A stretch of 64,000 nt of DNA from Pararge aegeria (lineage: Eukaryota; Arthropoda; Insecta; Lepidoptera; Nymphalidae), in contig NC_053201.1 in the NCBI RefSeq assembly GCF_905163445.1, forward strand, positions 14,518,001 to 14,582,000, given 5' to 3'. The translations under genes were made by a program, and so were the position numbers. Under the pieces are notes generated by a model. It saw only the letters and a list, made by a program, of their open reading frames with translations. It had not been told where the DNA came from and made no database searches. Shown here one piece after another: positions 32,611 to 45,545 of this stretch; the first letter of the stretch is position 1, and each line of letters starts with the position of its first letter.

Positions 32611-33784
32611 ATGGAATGGAGGTCGCATAAAAAGGTTGAATGACTAAATCCAGAACCTTTTACCTTTTACTCAGCTGGAAACTAGTAAAACGAATCGTTA
32701 ACCGCAAGTTACTTCTAACTGCGGTTCAAACGCAATAATGTAATATTGACGGTTTAAATTCCCATCGAGCGGACGACAATAACACCGTATCGGATCGTAA
32801 ACTTTATCTCTCCATCCTTTTATTTTACACCTTTGTCCTAACACTGTGTAAACATATTGTGACCACACTTCAAGGAAGCCCGGGAATGTCCTGTACTGAA
32901 AGCCTACTTGTATCTCGGGACGCCAGTTTGAACTGATTACATCAAATTGAGTTCAGAGGTACTGAGAGAACACATTTTTCAGTCATAAAAATGTTCGTTA
33001 TGTTATCACGTGATAACGTTGACTACGTACTCTGTAGACTCTACCAAATTCTAATTTAAAATTCAATATGAAAATTTAAGCACCAACAGCTGTCTACCTC
33101 GTAATCAGCGAGATGTCTGGTGTTTATTATTAAATGGCGGAAAATATTACTGAGGACCGTTTACCTATTCGTCTGACATAGATATACACAGCACTTCTGA
33201 ATTAACAAACGTAACTACGCCTAATTCGGAAATAATATGTGGCCTAAATTAAAAATTAACTTTATTTCATTGATCTTTCTTACAAACAATAAGAGATTTA
33301 GTGCAACGTGCGTCTTAGATTACCGGTTTAATTAAAAAATAATATAGGTATTTATAATATTAATTATACGAATAATATATTAATGATTATATACCATATA
33401 TCAATATTTCTTACATAATAATACATAAATGAAATCCTTATCCTATTTCTATTTTCCTCACGTATGGTCCCCCCTGTTTTAAAAAAAGAGTATCCTTTAC
33501 GCAACGCTAATGTGTTGTGACCGCAGCTTTAAATAAAAAAAACAAGTGGCTATAAAGTTTTTGTTCAGTAGACTAAAAAATGGGGCTGTAGAGATTTGTC
33601 GCTCTATTAATTTGGGTTTATTTTGCGGTGCCTCGTTAAAAGATTAACTCAAGTTAAGACCATACTGAAGGTGATACTCTTTTTATGTTGATGACAAAAA
33701 AACGCATCTATTTATAAGACCTCCTATTTAAAAGGTTAATTAATAATGATAAGATTATAGTACTTAGCTCGGAAAACCGATAAG

Positions 33785-33870
33785 CGTTGGGGTCCCAAGT
33801 TGCACAACTCCCTACAGAAGACCTATGTCCAGCAGTGTACGTCCTACGGTTGAGATGATGACGATTACAT
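33785..33870 (+). mobile_element. RTE-like LINE 3' end
   Basis: CACAACTCCCTACAGAAGAC, CTATGTCCAGCAGTGTACGT and GAGATGATGACGATT give the 3' end with its ATG-rich tail. Confidence 0.5.
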
Positions 33871-34914
33871 TGAATAAGAAATAATTATTAGGTGTTAATA
33901 ATGCGCAATGCCCTGTTAAATTTACTACCAGTAATTTGTCTAATTTGTCTAGGTAATAAATCTCAAAGACTTTTTGTGATGTCAATTTTAACATAACTAT
34001 CTTAAAATCAGTTTTTAATGCTGATACTACATAAACATTAAAACCTTGATTTGAAATTGATGTTAAAACTATGTTACTAATAAGATCACAGCCGTCTTTG
34101 TCACTAATTCCTCTTAAAAAACCGATACTAAAGAGCTGCAATTTGTTGCAAAGCCCGCCAAGCCACATGGAAGCAGCGTGGTCAATTATAGTTCTAGTTA
34201 TATGCCTCGCTTACTGTCCTCATTATTATAAAGGTCTCTGTTCCGCAAGAGATATTAATTAAGCAGTTTATAGTATGAATTTTCGAGTCACGCGTTTGAG
34301 ATATATGACTATATTACATATCACTTATATATTATCCCACTGCTACTTTAACTTACCAAGGAAACAGTATAAATCACATTAACAAAAAATTATTGAATAG
34401 GTCCTCAGGAATATTTTATTAATATTTGAAATAAATCATTGTATCTTTAGTTAACTGCCTCCAAATATAACTCATTAAATGCGTAAAAATAAATAAAAAT
34501 AATCTCTTTATAACATAAGAAGATAAAAGATCAAATAAAACAAAAAATATACCTAGATACTTTGCAAATAACCGAACCGAAACCTTTTATTACCTACCTG
34601 GATTAAGACAATCTACAGATTAAGCAATCTAATATCAGGCTATCAAATCAAACACCTTACTACGATATAACAACACTAATGCCACTAATAACAGCCTCCT
34701 AGTGCCAAAACTCACAGCAATTACTAAGTGGTTCACAAAAAATGGATCGTAAAACCTCCTAAAGGTCAATGCTGTTAGATTCTAAACTATTTATTGTGTA
34801 TCTAGTGATTAGGTTGTTAGATACACGCATGAGCTAAACTAAGATTGGTCTACATTTACATTAGTATTTGTAGTAGCAAAAAAAATAACGTTCAATATGA
34901 GCGCTTCAAAATTT

Positions 34915-35010
34915 GATATTAGTTTCCCACCGGTACAGACCAATAAATTCCCAAACTGAACATGGCATCGCAGGGAATCGAACTCTGGACCATTGCATCG
35001 ACGGGAAACC
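34915..35010 (-). mobile_element. Possible SINE-C head fragment
   Basis: CAATAAATTCCCAAACTGAA and GCAGGGAATCGAACTCTGG on plus resemble the box-B side of SINE-C. Confidence 0.35.
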
Positions 35011-35164
35011 AATCGAAATCGAATAAATGAAAACTAACGAAATTATATCATGGACCCTATTGATTATGGTCATTGGCATATAGTTAGCATGACCAACTGC
35101 TACCAGAGCCGGGTCTGTCGAAATTCAGTTATGATAATCTATTCTCTCTATTCTCCTCTTCTTT

Positions 35165-35312
35165 TTTTTTTCCTAATTCTAAGGTTGCCTGGCAGAGATC
35201 GCTATTAAGCGATAAGGCCGCCTTTTGTATTACTACTTCTTTCGATGTTTCTGTTTTTGTTACATTTTAAATGTTGTGGTATACAAATAAAGAGTTTAAT
35301 AAATAAATAAAT
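35165..35312 (+). mobile_element. LINE or SINE 3' end with AATA tail
   Basis: AAGGTTGCCTGGCAGAGATC, GCTATTAAGCGATAAGGCCG, a T-rich segment, ATACAAATAAAGAGTTTAAT and an AATAAATAAATAA tail. This 3' end is widespread in Lepidoptera (from memory). Confidence 0.5.
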
Positions 35313-36464
35313 AATCATTTTACCAGACGGAAAGTGACGCTCATTTGTCCAACCTCGTACAGCACTTTATGCCGCCCATCAACCCGCATCAAGGCAACAT
35401 GGATGGTGCGTAGACCATTCACACTAAACCGCTTAGGTTTGCCAGGGTGAAACCGATGAGGTAACATCAAAAACTCGCGTATAATTTATAAACAGCTCTT
35501 CTGTATTTTATAAGAATATCTTGTGTTGAATCGATCTGCAGAACTGGTAGTAGATTAATAACCAAAGGAAAAACCAGGTCGTTCATTGCTCAAAAGCTAA
35601 CTTGAATAAACTACTTCAGGATTTGGATTTTGATGTCCAGCGCCAACCCTAAGGATCATTAGAATGCGTACAGGCTCGGATCGTTAGGATTCGTTTTTAC
35701 TTCATTAGCAAGCAACCCCAAAAAAAGATTCCGATTAAACAAACACGAATATATTTTGGCAGCTCCATCGGCTATATTTACATGTCGCGATCTCTGATAT
35801 CTATGTTATTACATATTTACATCTTATTGAACGCAATATATAAACATTTTTAAGGTCTCACTGACGTCTAACTGGATTGGACTCACGGATAGTTGGCGGG
35901 TGAAATAGCCGGGATTCACGGACATCCTTATATCAAAGTTTCTATAGACTGTAAACGTAAAACTATAGACTATAAACTAATACTAATGATTACACAAACT
36001 ATGAAAAAACATTCGGCAAATAGCCAACGGCAGAGGTAACTGTCGGCGGCAGCCATCAACTGCAATAGGTCTCTACACGTGGCTATAGTAGTAGGATCGC
36101 TATAGATCAACGCAAGGGTTGCTGCCGAAGCGTTGACGGTCACCGCCGAGGGGTGTAATTGTTTCCTTCCCAAAATGACGTTGGCATCTTGCCGCTCCTT
36201 TATTTTAGTACACTTTATAGCTTGTTTATTATTGAAACTGGGATGGTGATAAAAAAATACTTGCTTGTTAGTTTATATAGCTTTAAAGAGGATTTATCAT
36301 CCCAAACATATGCTATTGTTAGTAACAGAGAAAATAAGCCTAAGAAGAAGAAGCCCATAATATAGCCGCACCAATGATTTAAAGTAAGTAGACAGGAGGA
36401 ATAGCGACGGACCGGCTGAAATATTTTATTTATAATTTCGCCTTTGTTAAAAACCCCCTGAACC

Positions 36465-36612
36465 TTTGCTTTTTTTGGGATAAAAAGTATTCTATGTCCT
36501 ACTCCAGGATGCAAGCTATCTCGATGCAATGTTTCATCAAGATCGGTTTCGTGGTTGAACTGAGCATAGAAAACAAACAAACACGCTTTCTTATTTATAA
36601 TATTAGTATGGA
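36465..36612 (-). mobile_element. Helitron-like fragment
   Basis: On the minus strand it starts CCATACTAATATTATAAATA and runs into AAACAAACAAAC-type sequence, then the motif read on plus as GGATAAAAAGTATTCTATGT. This is the standard internal sequence of the Helitron family in this window. The 3' end is missing. Confidence 0.5.
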
Positions 36613-37097
36613 TGATAATCGTATCGTTATCGTGCGTTGAAACTGCCTCCACAAACAGAGATGAATAATTCAAGAGCGGTGTTTGAGACGCTTAACAAAA
36701 ACATCGGAACCTATCATTAAAGCTGAACCTCGTTATTATTGGTTTAGCAAATTATAATACTCTTAGCTTATTCCTAATACTAATAATCAGGAAACACCAG
36801 GCTGGCTAAATGACTAGATTGTTTTATATAATTAAAGAGGAGTGTGGGGCACGGTTAGTTTAAAAGATTAGGTAAACCACGTTTATCTGTCTAAAAACAC
36901 ACTGATAAACTTGTTTGAACATAAGGATTTTTACCTGGAATATTCGTAAAGGTTATCGGATCCCGAGAATTATTTTCTGTTGCTTACTTAAAACTTAGGT
37001 ACTCAATTACAAGTAGTTAGCTCTATATATAGCTTAATTCCTTTATAAGAGATCTTTAGATGTTATAATATTAGTAAGTAAAATAGCCTAGTGAAGC

Positions 37098-37355
37098 TGT
37101 GATAGCCCAGTGGGTAGGACTTTGACTTCACTTTCGGGGGGTGCTAGTTCGAATCCCAGCACGCTCCTCAACCTTTCTAAGTTATGTGCGTTCCAACGGT
37201 GAAGGAAAAGATCGTGAAGAAACCTGCATGCCAGAGAGTTCTACATAATATTATCAAAGGCGTTGGGAGTCCACCAATCCGCACCTTAACCCCTTCTCAT
37301 TGTGGGAGGACCCCTGTAGTGAGCCAGTACCTAATGGGTTTATATGATGATGATG
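37098..37355 (+). mobile_element. SINE-A copy with intact Pol III boxes
   Basis: The best-preserved SINE-A. It has an A-box-like TAGCCCAGTGGG, a box B AGTTCGAATCCCAGCACGC, then ATCGTGAAGAAACCTGCATG, AGTCCACCAATCCGCACC and the terminal GATGATGATGAAG. Pol III transcription could therefore be retained. Confidence 0.75.
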
Positions 37356-38239
37356 AAGTAAAATAGTAAATTTTTTTATCCTTTAATGTATGTTTAGCGC
37401 TTTTTGGGAAATGCCTATGTTAAATAACTACTTATTCCTTGTGCCCCGTTTGACCTATCTGTTGAATTTAAATTTAATTTCTTTAATGAGTTTTATCAAG
37501 AGTGTTTTAGGCCACTATTACAACCGCGATGTGCTAAGCTCCCAAGCAGTGCGAGAGCTAGGCTATGAAATTACGTTATCGCTAAATGGTGCAGCGGAGA
37601 TAAAAATGTAACACTCACAAACTTAGCTCCCATACTTAACACACACCTATACAAAAAAATTAGTTTTTGAACGCGATGTCACCAGTGCTTAATGCTAAAC
37701 TTAACTATGAACAGGTAATATATGGTTGATATCAAAGAAATCCTTATCTTATTACAGAACTTGTATGAATAAATTAAAATTACTATCACACGCAATCAGT
37801 GCAATAAATTCAGTAAACAGTAATCTTTCCATTACCACAAATAAGATGGCCTGCTGGACTAAAGGCCTCTCCTAAAGAGAGGGTTTGCTGGGGTTTGGTA
37901 AACGCATTAGATGGTAATAGTAGCACAGATAATGCTGCTGCCCGCCCTCCCTTATATTCCCTTAGTCTTAGAAGAGGAGGGGTGGAAACAACTCTTTTCT
38001 CATCTACCGCCACCACGCGGCGAACTTACCCATTTAACTATTAATACATTAAATAACGACCTGTTTTCTTAAGTAAAAACGATTAATATATGGTTCTGTA
38101 TCTGTACCAAAAAAGATAATTCCTGAAAGCAACATCAAAGTGGTATGTTTTACTAATCTAAATTAATAGGAGTAGATTGTTAATTTTTTGTGCCGAACTT
38201 AAATCGGTAACATGAGTGTAAGTTCGCTAAATTAGGAAT

Positions 38240-38400
38240 CCCGCGGTCTAATTTACGCGCTTCGGGAGTTATTTATCCAGCAATAAATACGTCAATTAGG
38301 CCGCTCTGCCCGGGACAGATTTACCGAGCAACTACCGCCCGGGATGAAAAATGTCGGGTGACATGGGCAGGGGCTAAACGACATTTTGTTTTTATGTAAG
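38240..38400. promoter_or_regulatory. Candidate intronic enhancer island
   Basis: GC-rich, apparently single copy: CCCGCGGTCTAATTTACGCG, TTATTTATCCAGCAATAAAT and CTGCCCGGGACAGATTTACC, ending near GCAGGGGCTAAACGACATTT. Not coding in any frame over its length. Confidence 0.25.
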
Positions 38401-38569
38401 TGTAGTTCGAATTGGAAATTCCTAGTGCTTATATGCGGGCGTCGGCTAGTTTATAGACTCAACACGTACTGTACACTCGCAGTTTAGGTACATTGGCGCG
38501 ATTCTGATAATTTGTAATGAATGAGGAACTCCTAACTCATAGTTTCAAAGTAGCTTGTAGGTGCACCTA

Positions 38570-38850
38570 CACGAAGTCAAAGTAAAAAATATCTTACATT
38601 TGAACTACATTACATGAGAAGTAAGTACACGGTAGTGAGATGATGGCGATAACCATATTCGTGAACTTAAAACTAAAGCTACGAGGGTTCCAAACGCGTC
38701 CTGGTCTAAGAAGAAGTCCACAACAAATTTAGCCGGGTCTTTTTTTATTGTTATCTGAAAGAAGAACAACCTGGATAGAGCAATAATTCACATCCAAGCT
38801 TTTTTATCCATTACGTAGTCCTTTATAGTAGGACTTTAATATAAGCTCAC
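38570..38850 (-). mobile_element. LINE 3' end, family D1
   Basis: GCTACGAGGGTTCCAAACGC, GTCCACAACAAATTTAGCCG and a (T)n then GTTATCTGAAAG follow the order of 23376-23680. The tail end is degraded. Confidence 0.6.
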
Positions 38851-39059
38851 GACTAATACAACGAGCTAACTCTCGCTATCTTTGAACGGACAACTGTAAA
38901 GAGTTATATATAGCAGGGGTACTTCCTTGTATACAGTAGATTTTGTCTGGTGGGAGGCTTCGGTCGCGGCTAGTTACTACCCTACCGACAACGACGTGAC
39001 GACAAAGTTGTCGTTTAGAAGCCGATTAGGGCTATGGGCTTAGTATAACTGCAATGCAC

Positions 39060-39150
39060 CCAACAGTTTAGCCCGCTACCATCTTAGACTGCATCACCAG
39101 CCACCACTCACCAGCTGCAGGTGAGGTTGCAATCAAGGGTGACTTGTTGT
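39060..39150 (+). mobile_element. SINE-C 3' fragment
   Basis: GCCCGCTACCATCTTAGACT, GCAGGTGAGGTTGCAATCAA and GGGTGACTTGTTG. The following run of TA repeats (39163-39181) is a microsatellite. Confidence 0.5.
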
Positions 39151-39575
39151 TTGATACGAAAAAATATATATATATATATATCTATAATTATGTAAATAAA
39201 TAAAATGTACATATGTGTCTTTTTGTAATGTCAACATAACAGCGGTATATTATATTATATATGAAAAAAAATGTAAGTCTTTCTCTATCAGTACAGGCAC
39301 CTTGCAACTTTGATAAATGCGCCTCGCCCGTTCCCACGCTACATAAAAAGTTTAAGCTTTAATTCTATAAGTAATTAGATCTACGTATGATTTATTTTCA
39401 AATCATATTGGAAACAACTCATGCGCAGATGATCTAGCTGAGCAATTTTTCGATCAACCTGACCGAATACCAACCAAATAATTCCCAAGGGAAAACAATA
39501 AATCTAGACAAACCACCTACTGACCTAATAGAGCCTGTTAAATTATACCCAGATGATTCGGCAGTCGATCAAAGG

Positions 39576-39583
39576 CCTGCGGT
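39576..39583. repeat. Left target-site duplication of the hAT MITE
   Basis: CCTGCGGT is identical to 40010-40017 and directly abuts the element's left end. Confidence 0.8.
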
Positions 39584-40009
39584 TAGGGTAACCAGATGAG
39601 AAAATTAAAAGGAGAAAAGGCTTGAGGTTCTTTGAAAAATCCTGAGATGTTTTACATGAAGGCTAATTTGAGCTGTGCGTTTAATTCGAATAGTTTAACA
39701 TGCGAGGCATTTTTTAAAGATCAAAACCTTACTTAAAACAACATTTTCAAACATTAAGCATCATAAAACTGATAATGTAGGTACTTAAATAAATAAGCAT
39801 AGATTTTAATTGCGCAACTATTAATTACAAAAGGATATGTATATTTGGTTTGTTTAACTTTCTATAAAAGAGATCTTTATAATGATGATCTAATATGCTC
39901 TGATAATAAGCTGTATGAAAATTTAAAAAATCCTGAGATTTTATGAGATTTTCAAAATTCATCCACAATCCTGAAATCTTAGGACAAATCCTGAGACATG
40001 GTGACCCTG
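39584..40009. mobile_element. hAT-type MITE with 8-bp target-site duplication
   Basis: The element is flanked by perfect 8-bp direct repeats CCTGCGGT at 39576-39583 and 40010-40017. Its ends are imperfect inverted repeats: TAGGGTAACCAGATG on the left and, inverted, CAGGGTCACCATGTC on the right. CAGGG-type ends with 8-bp duplications are the hallmark of hAT transposons. Copies of the word AATCCTGAGA or close variants lie near both ends (one near 39640, three between 39920 and 40000), as expected for hAT subterminal transposase-binding repeats. At 426 bp it has no transposase and is non-autonomous. Confidence 0.8.
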
Positions 40010-40017
40010 CCTGCGGT
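40010..40017. repeat. Right target-site duplication of the hAT MITE
   Basis: CCTGCGGT is identical to 39576-39583 and directly abuts the element's right end. Confidence 0.8.
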
Positions 40018-41089
40018 CCGAATAAATTAACACTAGATTCGCAGACGACAGTTCGACGTTCGTAAATATTCCCAAAAGCCAAATCCATCAAAATACTTGG
40101 AAGTGATCCGTGCTCCGTAGCCCGTGGGGCAGGGGCCCATCGATCTTTGTCCTCGCCGCTTCGGAGAAATCTTCAGAATCGACTCTTTAAATTAGGGCTG
40201 CTCTGATTTCGGCGCCATTCGGCAATATTCGGCATTCTTCGATTACACCGTATCCCTTTCAATCGAGGAATTCTGATTTTTTACTTTGGTTTCGTTATTT
40301 GATTTCGCTTTGAATCGTTAACATCATTCATCATATTTTTATTGTTCTACTTTCGGACAAGACACCCATAACTCGGCCTCCTCTAACACCTACAGCTTTG
40401 TGTGAGAATTAATTTAAGCTATGAAATATCCTTGAGACCCTCTATCTCCTACATGAGGTCGTCAAAGCATGGAGGGAGGTGTCCTACAAGGAGTCGAACT
40501 AACGGCTGTATAAACTTATTTAACGATCACTTTATTATTGACAGCTCACAACATTGGGCTTGTTCTTGAAATGGACTCAAAATGGATCCTGCCCCCTCCC
40601 CTCCCCAAAAGTCCTTTGAGTGCAGCCGTCAAACGGAACGTCCATCGATTGTTTTCAACATAGATCGGCAAAGATAACCCCTGCACTAGTGCTGCCCTAT
40701 TGTCCTTTACTTATCGATAGTCCATCTCTATCGATGCTTCGAGTATCGCTTGACCCGGGGGTTGCAGCGATTTATCGTTTAGAAAATAAATGTAAACATG
40801 ATGGGAATCGGTAGGCCATTTGCATTGGGAATTAGAATATACTCGTTCGGTATACATAGAGATGAGTCGACCGTCACTGGTAGAAATACTTAGTACTCCA
40901 TAACTAGTATATTTTTCAGACAAAATCTAACTCCAAACTTCTATAAACAAAATGTATGTTATTTCAGTAATACACTAGTCTTCGTTCGGTCATTTAATTT
41001 GCCCTCTTATAACTCAGTATTTCCATTATTGGAATCACATACTCTTTAACTTTTTAAAACAAATTACAAATGTAACTTTTTACAGAAAT

Positions 41090-41250
41090 ATGTAACAATA
41101 TGTTGGAAAAGAGCAACTACTGAGTTTCTTGCCGGCTCTTCTCGGTGGAATCTGCTTTCCGAGCCGGTGGTAGAATCACTACAAACAGACATACTCGACG
41201 TTTCAAAAGTGCTTATAAAGCCTACTTGAAATAAATGAATTTAAATAAAG
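41090..41250 (+). mobile_element. LINE 3' end, family D2
   Basis: GAGTTTCTTGCCGGCTCTTC, GCTTTCCGAGCCGGTGGTAG and AGCCTACTTGAAATAAATGA. It is very similar to 3450-3620. Confidence 0.65.
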
Positions 41251-43934
41251 AAGACTTTTCTGCCTTTTAACTCAAAACCAGAGTTAACGCGCACTAATAA
41301 TAATAGCCCAAACCAAAATGGCAGATTTTTTTTGTTTGCTTCTTCTGGTAGGATTTTCATAAGATATCACTGTTTACCCAATACTCCTATCCATTTTATT
41401 ACGATATTGTATTGCGGTTTATCCGGCTTATGTTTATCTTCAAAATGTGAGCTTTGTACTTCAACAAGATCGTTACAGCCGTCAGCAGATCATTTTTTTA
41501 AATATAATATACATATCAATATAAAATAGTAATATAGATACAATTTCGTATTCATCAACACGCCAGCACTGAGATATCGATTAATCAAGTATAAGTTGCC
41601 AATAATACGTTTGTTTTTCTATTAGATGACATGTTAATGCTATCTGACGATTTTATCTACGGTTGATACATGCACCCTTAACCCTGATCTGCTTTTACAA
41701 AGCATCGTGTTGTAGTGGTAAGTAAGGCTGCTTAACAAAGGCACAAAACAAACACACATATGCGCTTACTAACGTGCAATTGATATCAATCGATCTTTCT
41801 AACGTTATACCTTTCCCGTCACGGGTATTTATGTCACTGATAGTATAAAATCACCGTGACTGTGATACTGAGTATTCCATTGAACCCAGAACGTCTCGCC
41901 TCTAGATAGAAACCGCCTTGCGGGACCACATTGCTTACGGCGGACATTTATCGCATGCCGCGAGTAAAATCAACACATTTATTATTTATAAGCCATCGGG
42001 ATCCGCTTGCCTATCACGTGGAATTAAGATAAACCCTTAATAGAGATATTACTTTCTTCATACGCACACATTGATTGCCTTTTTGAGCTTGATAAATTTA
42101 ACTTAAAATATATATATATAAATAATAATAATTGTTAACTTTCAATCAACGATTCAATTCAGATGTATTTAATTCAATTAGGTTAAGCTTTTTTTTTTAC
42201 AAAACATAATAATCGTTGACATAAGAAATATAGGTGGAATGAATATTAAAATTATGTTCTTTGGTATTTATTATTGGGAAAGTATTTATGCAACTTTTGA
42301 TAATAGTTTATAACTAGGAAAATAACAGGATGACTTTTATTTAAACGTTGTCTTTTAGTTTAAATCTTCCAGTGGTACAATTATAGTAAATCATTATGAT
42401 GTATTTTTAATTCAAGGCTTTATACATTTAGAAATATTTTTTGTAAATAATAATAAAAAGACAAAAAACGCCTTTTTTAGTTTTGTTTTATAGATTCAAA
42501 CAAGAATATTTACTTTTGCTCCTGAACAGCTCTGTCATAAGCAAAAGGCGTCTTAAGTGATCTCAAGTCAAAGCAAATTACCAATTAAGAAGAAATTTTT
42601 AATCAACTCGCAGTAAAATTTACGGTTTACTAATTTTCTAATCGTAAAAACTTTTGATAACTTGTTAACTAATCATTAACAAAGAAATAAAACATCCACT
42701 TATAAATGCGTGTTCGCAAACGATTAACGGACGAATTACAAAATAAACCGCCTGTCGCTTAATTTATGACCTTCATAAAAAATATACTCGTAATTAACTT
42801 ACTATCGAGTCGACAAAACTCCCTCCTCATTAAATGTTTTTAAGAATAAATGAGGTCATATTAATTAGAATATTTTATCGATAGTCGATATCTTGAGTAT
42901 CAATCTCTAGTTATCTTTCACATCGTCCAGTTTATGACGAGCAACACGGTTAGGAGAAGAGATTGTGCTTTGCACCGATATCATCACAAGTTGTGACGTA
43001 CATTGTACTTCAACCAAAGTACTATAATCGCGATTATCGGTAGCATGTCAACGTGATTTTCAGTCATTGCCTTCAACGAAAAATTTCAGGGAAACTACCA
43101 TAAATTTATCTTACTCGTATAACAATAATTAAATTAAAGGTACTTTTCATACTCTAAAAAAACACTGAATATTTATTTGAACACAATATTTTTTTAAACA
43201 ACATTATCATAATTATATCCTCGGATGGACTCTTGCACACCACGAAGGTTTGCCGATAATCACCGCTGTAGACGGTTAATGATCGCAGAAAATGCTAGTA
43301 GTAGCGCAGAGGGCGCTGCTGCCTATTGTTCATTATATTCCCTTAGTCGCCTCGAACGACACCCGTACAAAAGGAAGGATATTCTGATCTGCCGTCACCA
43401 CATGATACAATTATAATATTAATAAGTTGAGTGGCCCGATGTGTACGTTCTTATAGATTACCTACTTGTATAGCTCAATGTTACGAATTCCTTTTCTACC
43501 CATCAAAACCAAGAAGTAGAGGCTATCGCTCTTTTCTGACTTGCGCTAATCGATTTTTCAGTGAGCTTGCATTTAGCAGGCGACAGCTTGTAACAAAGAA
43601 TAACATAATATTATGTGTGTAAGTATCACCGTCACATATTTTTTCGACCAAATGGTCTTGTTAATCGGCAGTGGGGAACGTTTAATACAAACAACTCTTT
43701 CGTGGGTAATCGCTTTTCGGGTTTATGATCTACTTTTCCTGAACAGTGAGTTGGCATCATTGGGAATGGCTGTGCCTGATAACTGTTGTAGGGTTTCCAA
43801 CACATTCGCAGCAGGACTCTGAGATGTATTAAGCTATTAAGCCGTCTTTGTAAGGATACTATTCGGTACAAAAACTGTATCGGTCGAAAGTGGTTTTCGA
43901 GTATCGTTAAATTTACATAAGGTAACAAGGATTT

Positions 43935-44145
43935 TCTTTTTATTCCACTACAGGTTCGCCCTTGCAATCTCATGGTAAGTGATGATGCAGTCTAAAATGG
44001 TAACGGTAAAAACCATATTGATGGTACCATACCTCTCATCGTACCAGAACGCGAAATTGCTTGTCGGCATGTCTTTGCCGTCGGGGATGGAACCCTGAAC
44101 TTCCTACAGCACTTGCTATTGTATCAGGGAGGTTGCAATTTGTTT
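43935..44145 (-). mobile_element. SINE-C copy, diverged
   Basis: ACAGGTTCGCCCTTGCAATC, GTGATGATGCAGTCTAAAAT, ATTGCTTGTCGGCATGTC and GGGATGGAACCCTGAACTTC on plus follow the family order. Confidence 0.5.
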
Positions 44146-44279
44146 TCCCCAAACTTATAATTTCCAATCTTTTTCTAGATCTTTCTCGTCTTCTTAGTAC
44201 TTGAACGTACATATTAAACGTTCTTCTCGTAACTTGATATCCTACCTCCGCATTCTCGTTTCTGAGCTACATTGAATGT

Positions 44280-44720
44280 ATTAAACGCTGTATTAGATGC
44301 TCGCATGCCAAGAACGAATGCGAACGCTAACCAATCCATCACTACTAACCAGTAACTAGCGAACTAACGGATCGTTTTCGCGTACGTTACAATTTGCCGG
44401 GCGGATTTATAACGAGATGAGAAAGCGTGCCAGTAAACTATTAGTGCAAATTGGCTTGAGACTCCCTATTATACCATTTTAAACGGCGTTCGCGGAGATA
44501 AAACTGTCAGCCAGTCAGCTCGCGCGAGTAGCTAGCGCACGTCGGTAACACATCATCCCGAGGAACGCCCGACGTTTTCAAACGTTTCAAACCAATTGCT
44601 TGCACCCTTATACGACCCATGTTAGAGTACGGACTACAATAAAAACGTAGACGGTGTACTGCCGCTATCGCTTTACCGGTTACGGATGTCAGGTGACAAT
44701 CGGGTGTGGGTTAGCAGAAA
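44280..44720. promoter_or_regulatory. Candidate intronic enhancer or promoter island
   Basis: The largest non-repeat island: TTCGCGTACGTTACAATTTG, CCGGGCGGATTTATAACGAG, AAACGGCGTTCGCGGAGATA and CAGCTCGCGCGAGTAGCTAG. There is high CpG content, no ORF and no repeat match in the window. Confidence 0.3.
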
Positions 44721-45484
44721 CGATACAAAACAAAAATAAGGAATTATAGTACTTTTTGTAACATACCCAAACAAAATATTAATAATTAGCTATATTGACC
44801 TCAATAAATTGATACTAAGTACAATTTACAAATAAATTAAAAAGACAATAACTTAAAAGTGCGTTGCTCCTTTGTGGTCAATGGCTGACCTCCTTAGCTC
44901 CGTGTTGCAGAATCATGGCAGTAGGTAGGACCTGCCAAATATCTACTACTGCAACGCTCATTTGCAGTAGGACTGAAACATACATAAAATAATCTCTTAA
45001 TATATAAATTGACTAATATCAGCAATCATCATTATCGACTCCTTACCCAGCCGTGCGCAGAAGTGGGTCGCTTAAGGGCACGGCTCCGACGGCAGACCAG
45101 ATCTATAATTTTATGTTATTAAACTAAATACGTTCTCCATGTATGTTTTTCTGCGATACTACAGCCTCACAGGAGGTAGTTATGAGATCGTATATCCTGA
45201 CGATTCTAAACGACCTCCTCCTGACGATCCTGACGATAAATCTTCATTGAAAATCATACATTTCCGAAAAGTTACATCTGCTTTGATCCAATCTTCCGTC
45301 TATTCGGTTCGGTTTTTTTCCTCTAGTCGGCCGCCATCTTTTCTCTAGTCTACGGCTACAACGGAGTCCCACCGAACAAATTGGCTATTTTATTCATAAA
45401 TATGTATAGCTGAATGGCCGCGAGGCATAATGCCTCTTAAATTGTCCCCAAGAGTCGGCGTTGGCTTTCTTGCATTATATTCAA

Positions 45485-45545
45485 CTAGCTGTTACCTGCG
45501 GCTTTGTTCGGAATGAATTTATTAAGTGCTGTGGTAATTTTCATA
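45485..45545 (-). mobile_element. Helitron-like 3' end fragment
   Basis: AACTAGCTGTTACCTGCGGC on the plus strand is the inverse of the CTAG terminus. Only the terminal 60 bp or so can be followed. Confidence 0.35.

Noticed and set aside
33812..34168. 118-codon minus ORF
   Set aside because: It starts inside a LINE tail and no known domain or splice context was seen; chance open frame.
36215..36673. 152-codon minus ORF with hydrophobic stretches
   Set aside because: It overlaps a Helitron fragment (36465-36612), and the rest shows no recognisable domain.
37098..37170. Possible tRNA gene
   Set aside because: Head of SINE-A, same reasoning as for SINE-B.
40700..40720. TATCGATA words (also near 42878) as DRE promoter elements
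   Set aside because: A single 8-bp word in AT-rich DNA is expected by chance and no promoter context was seen.
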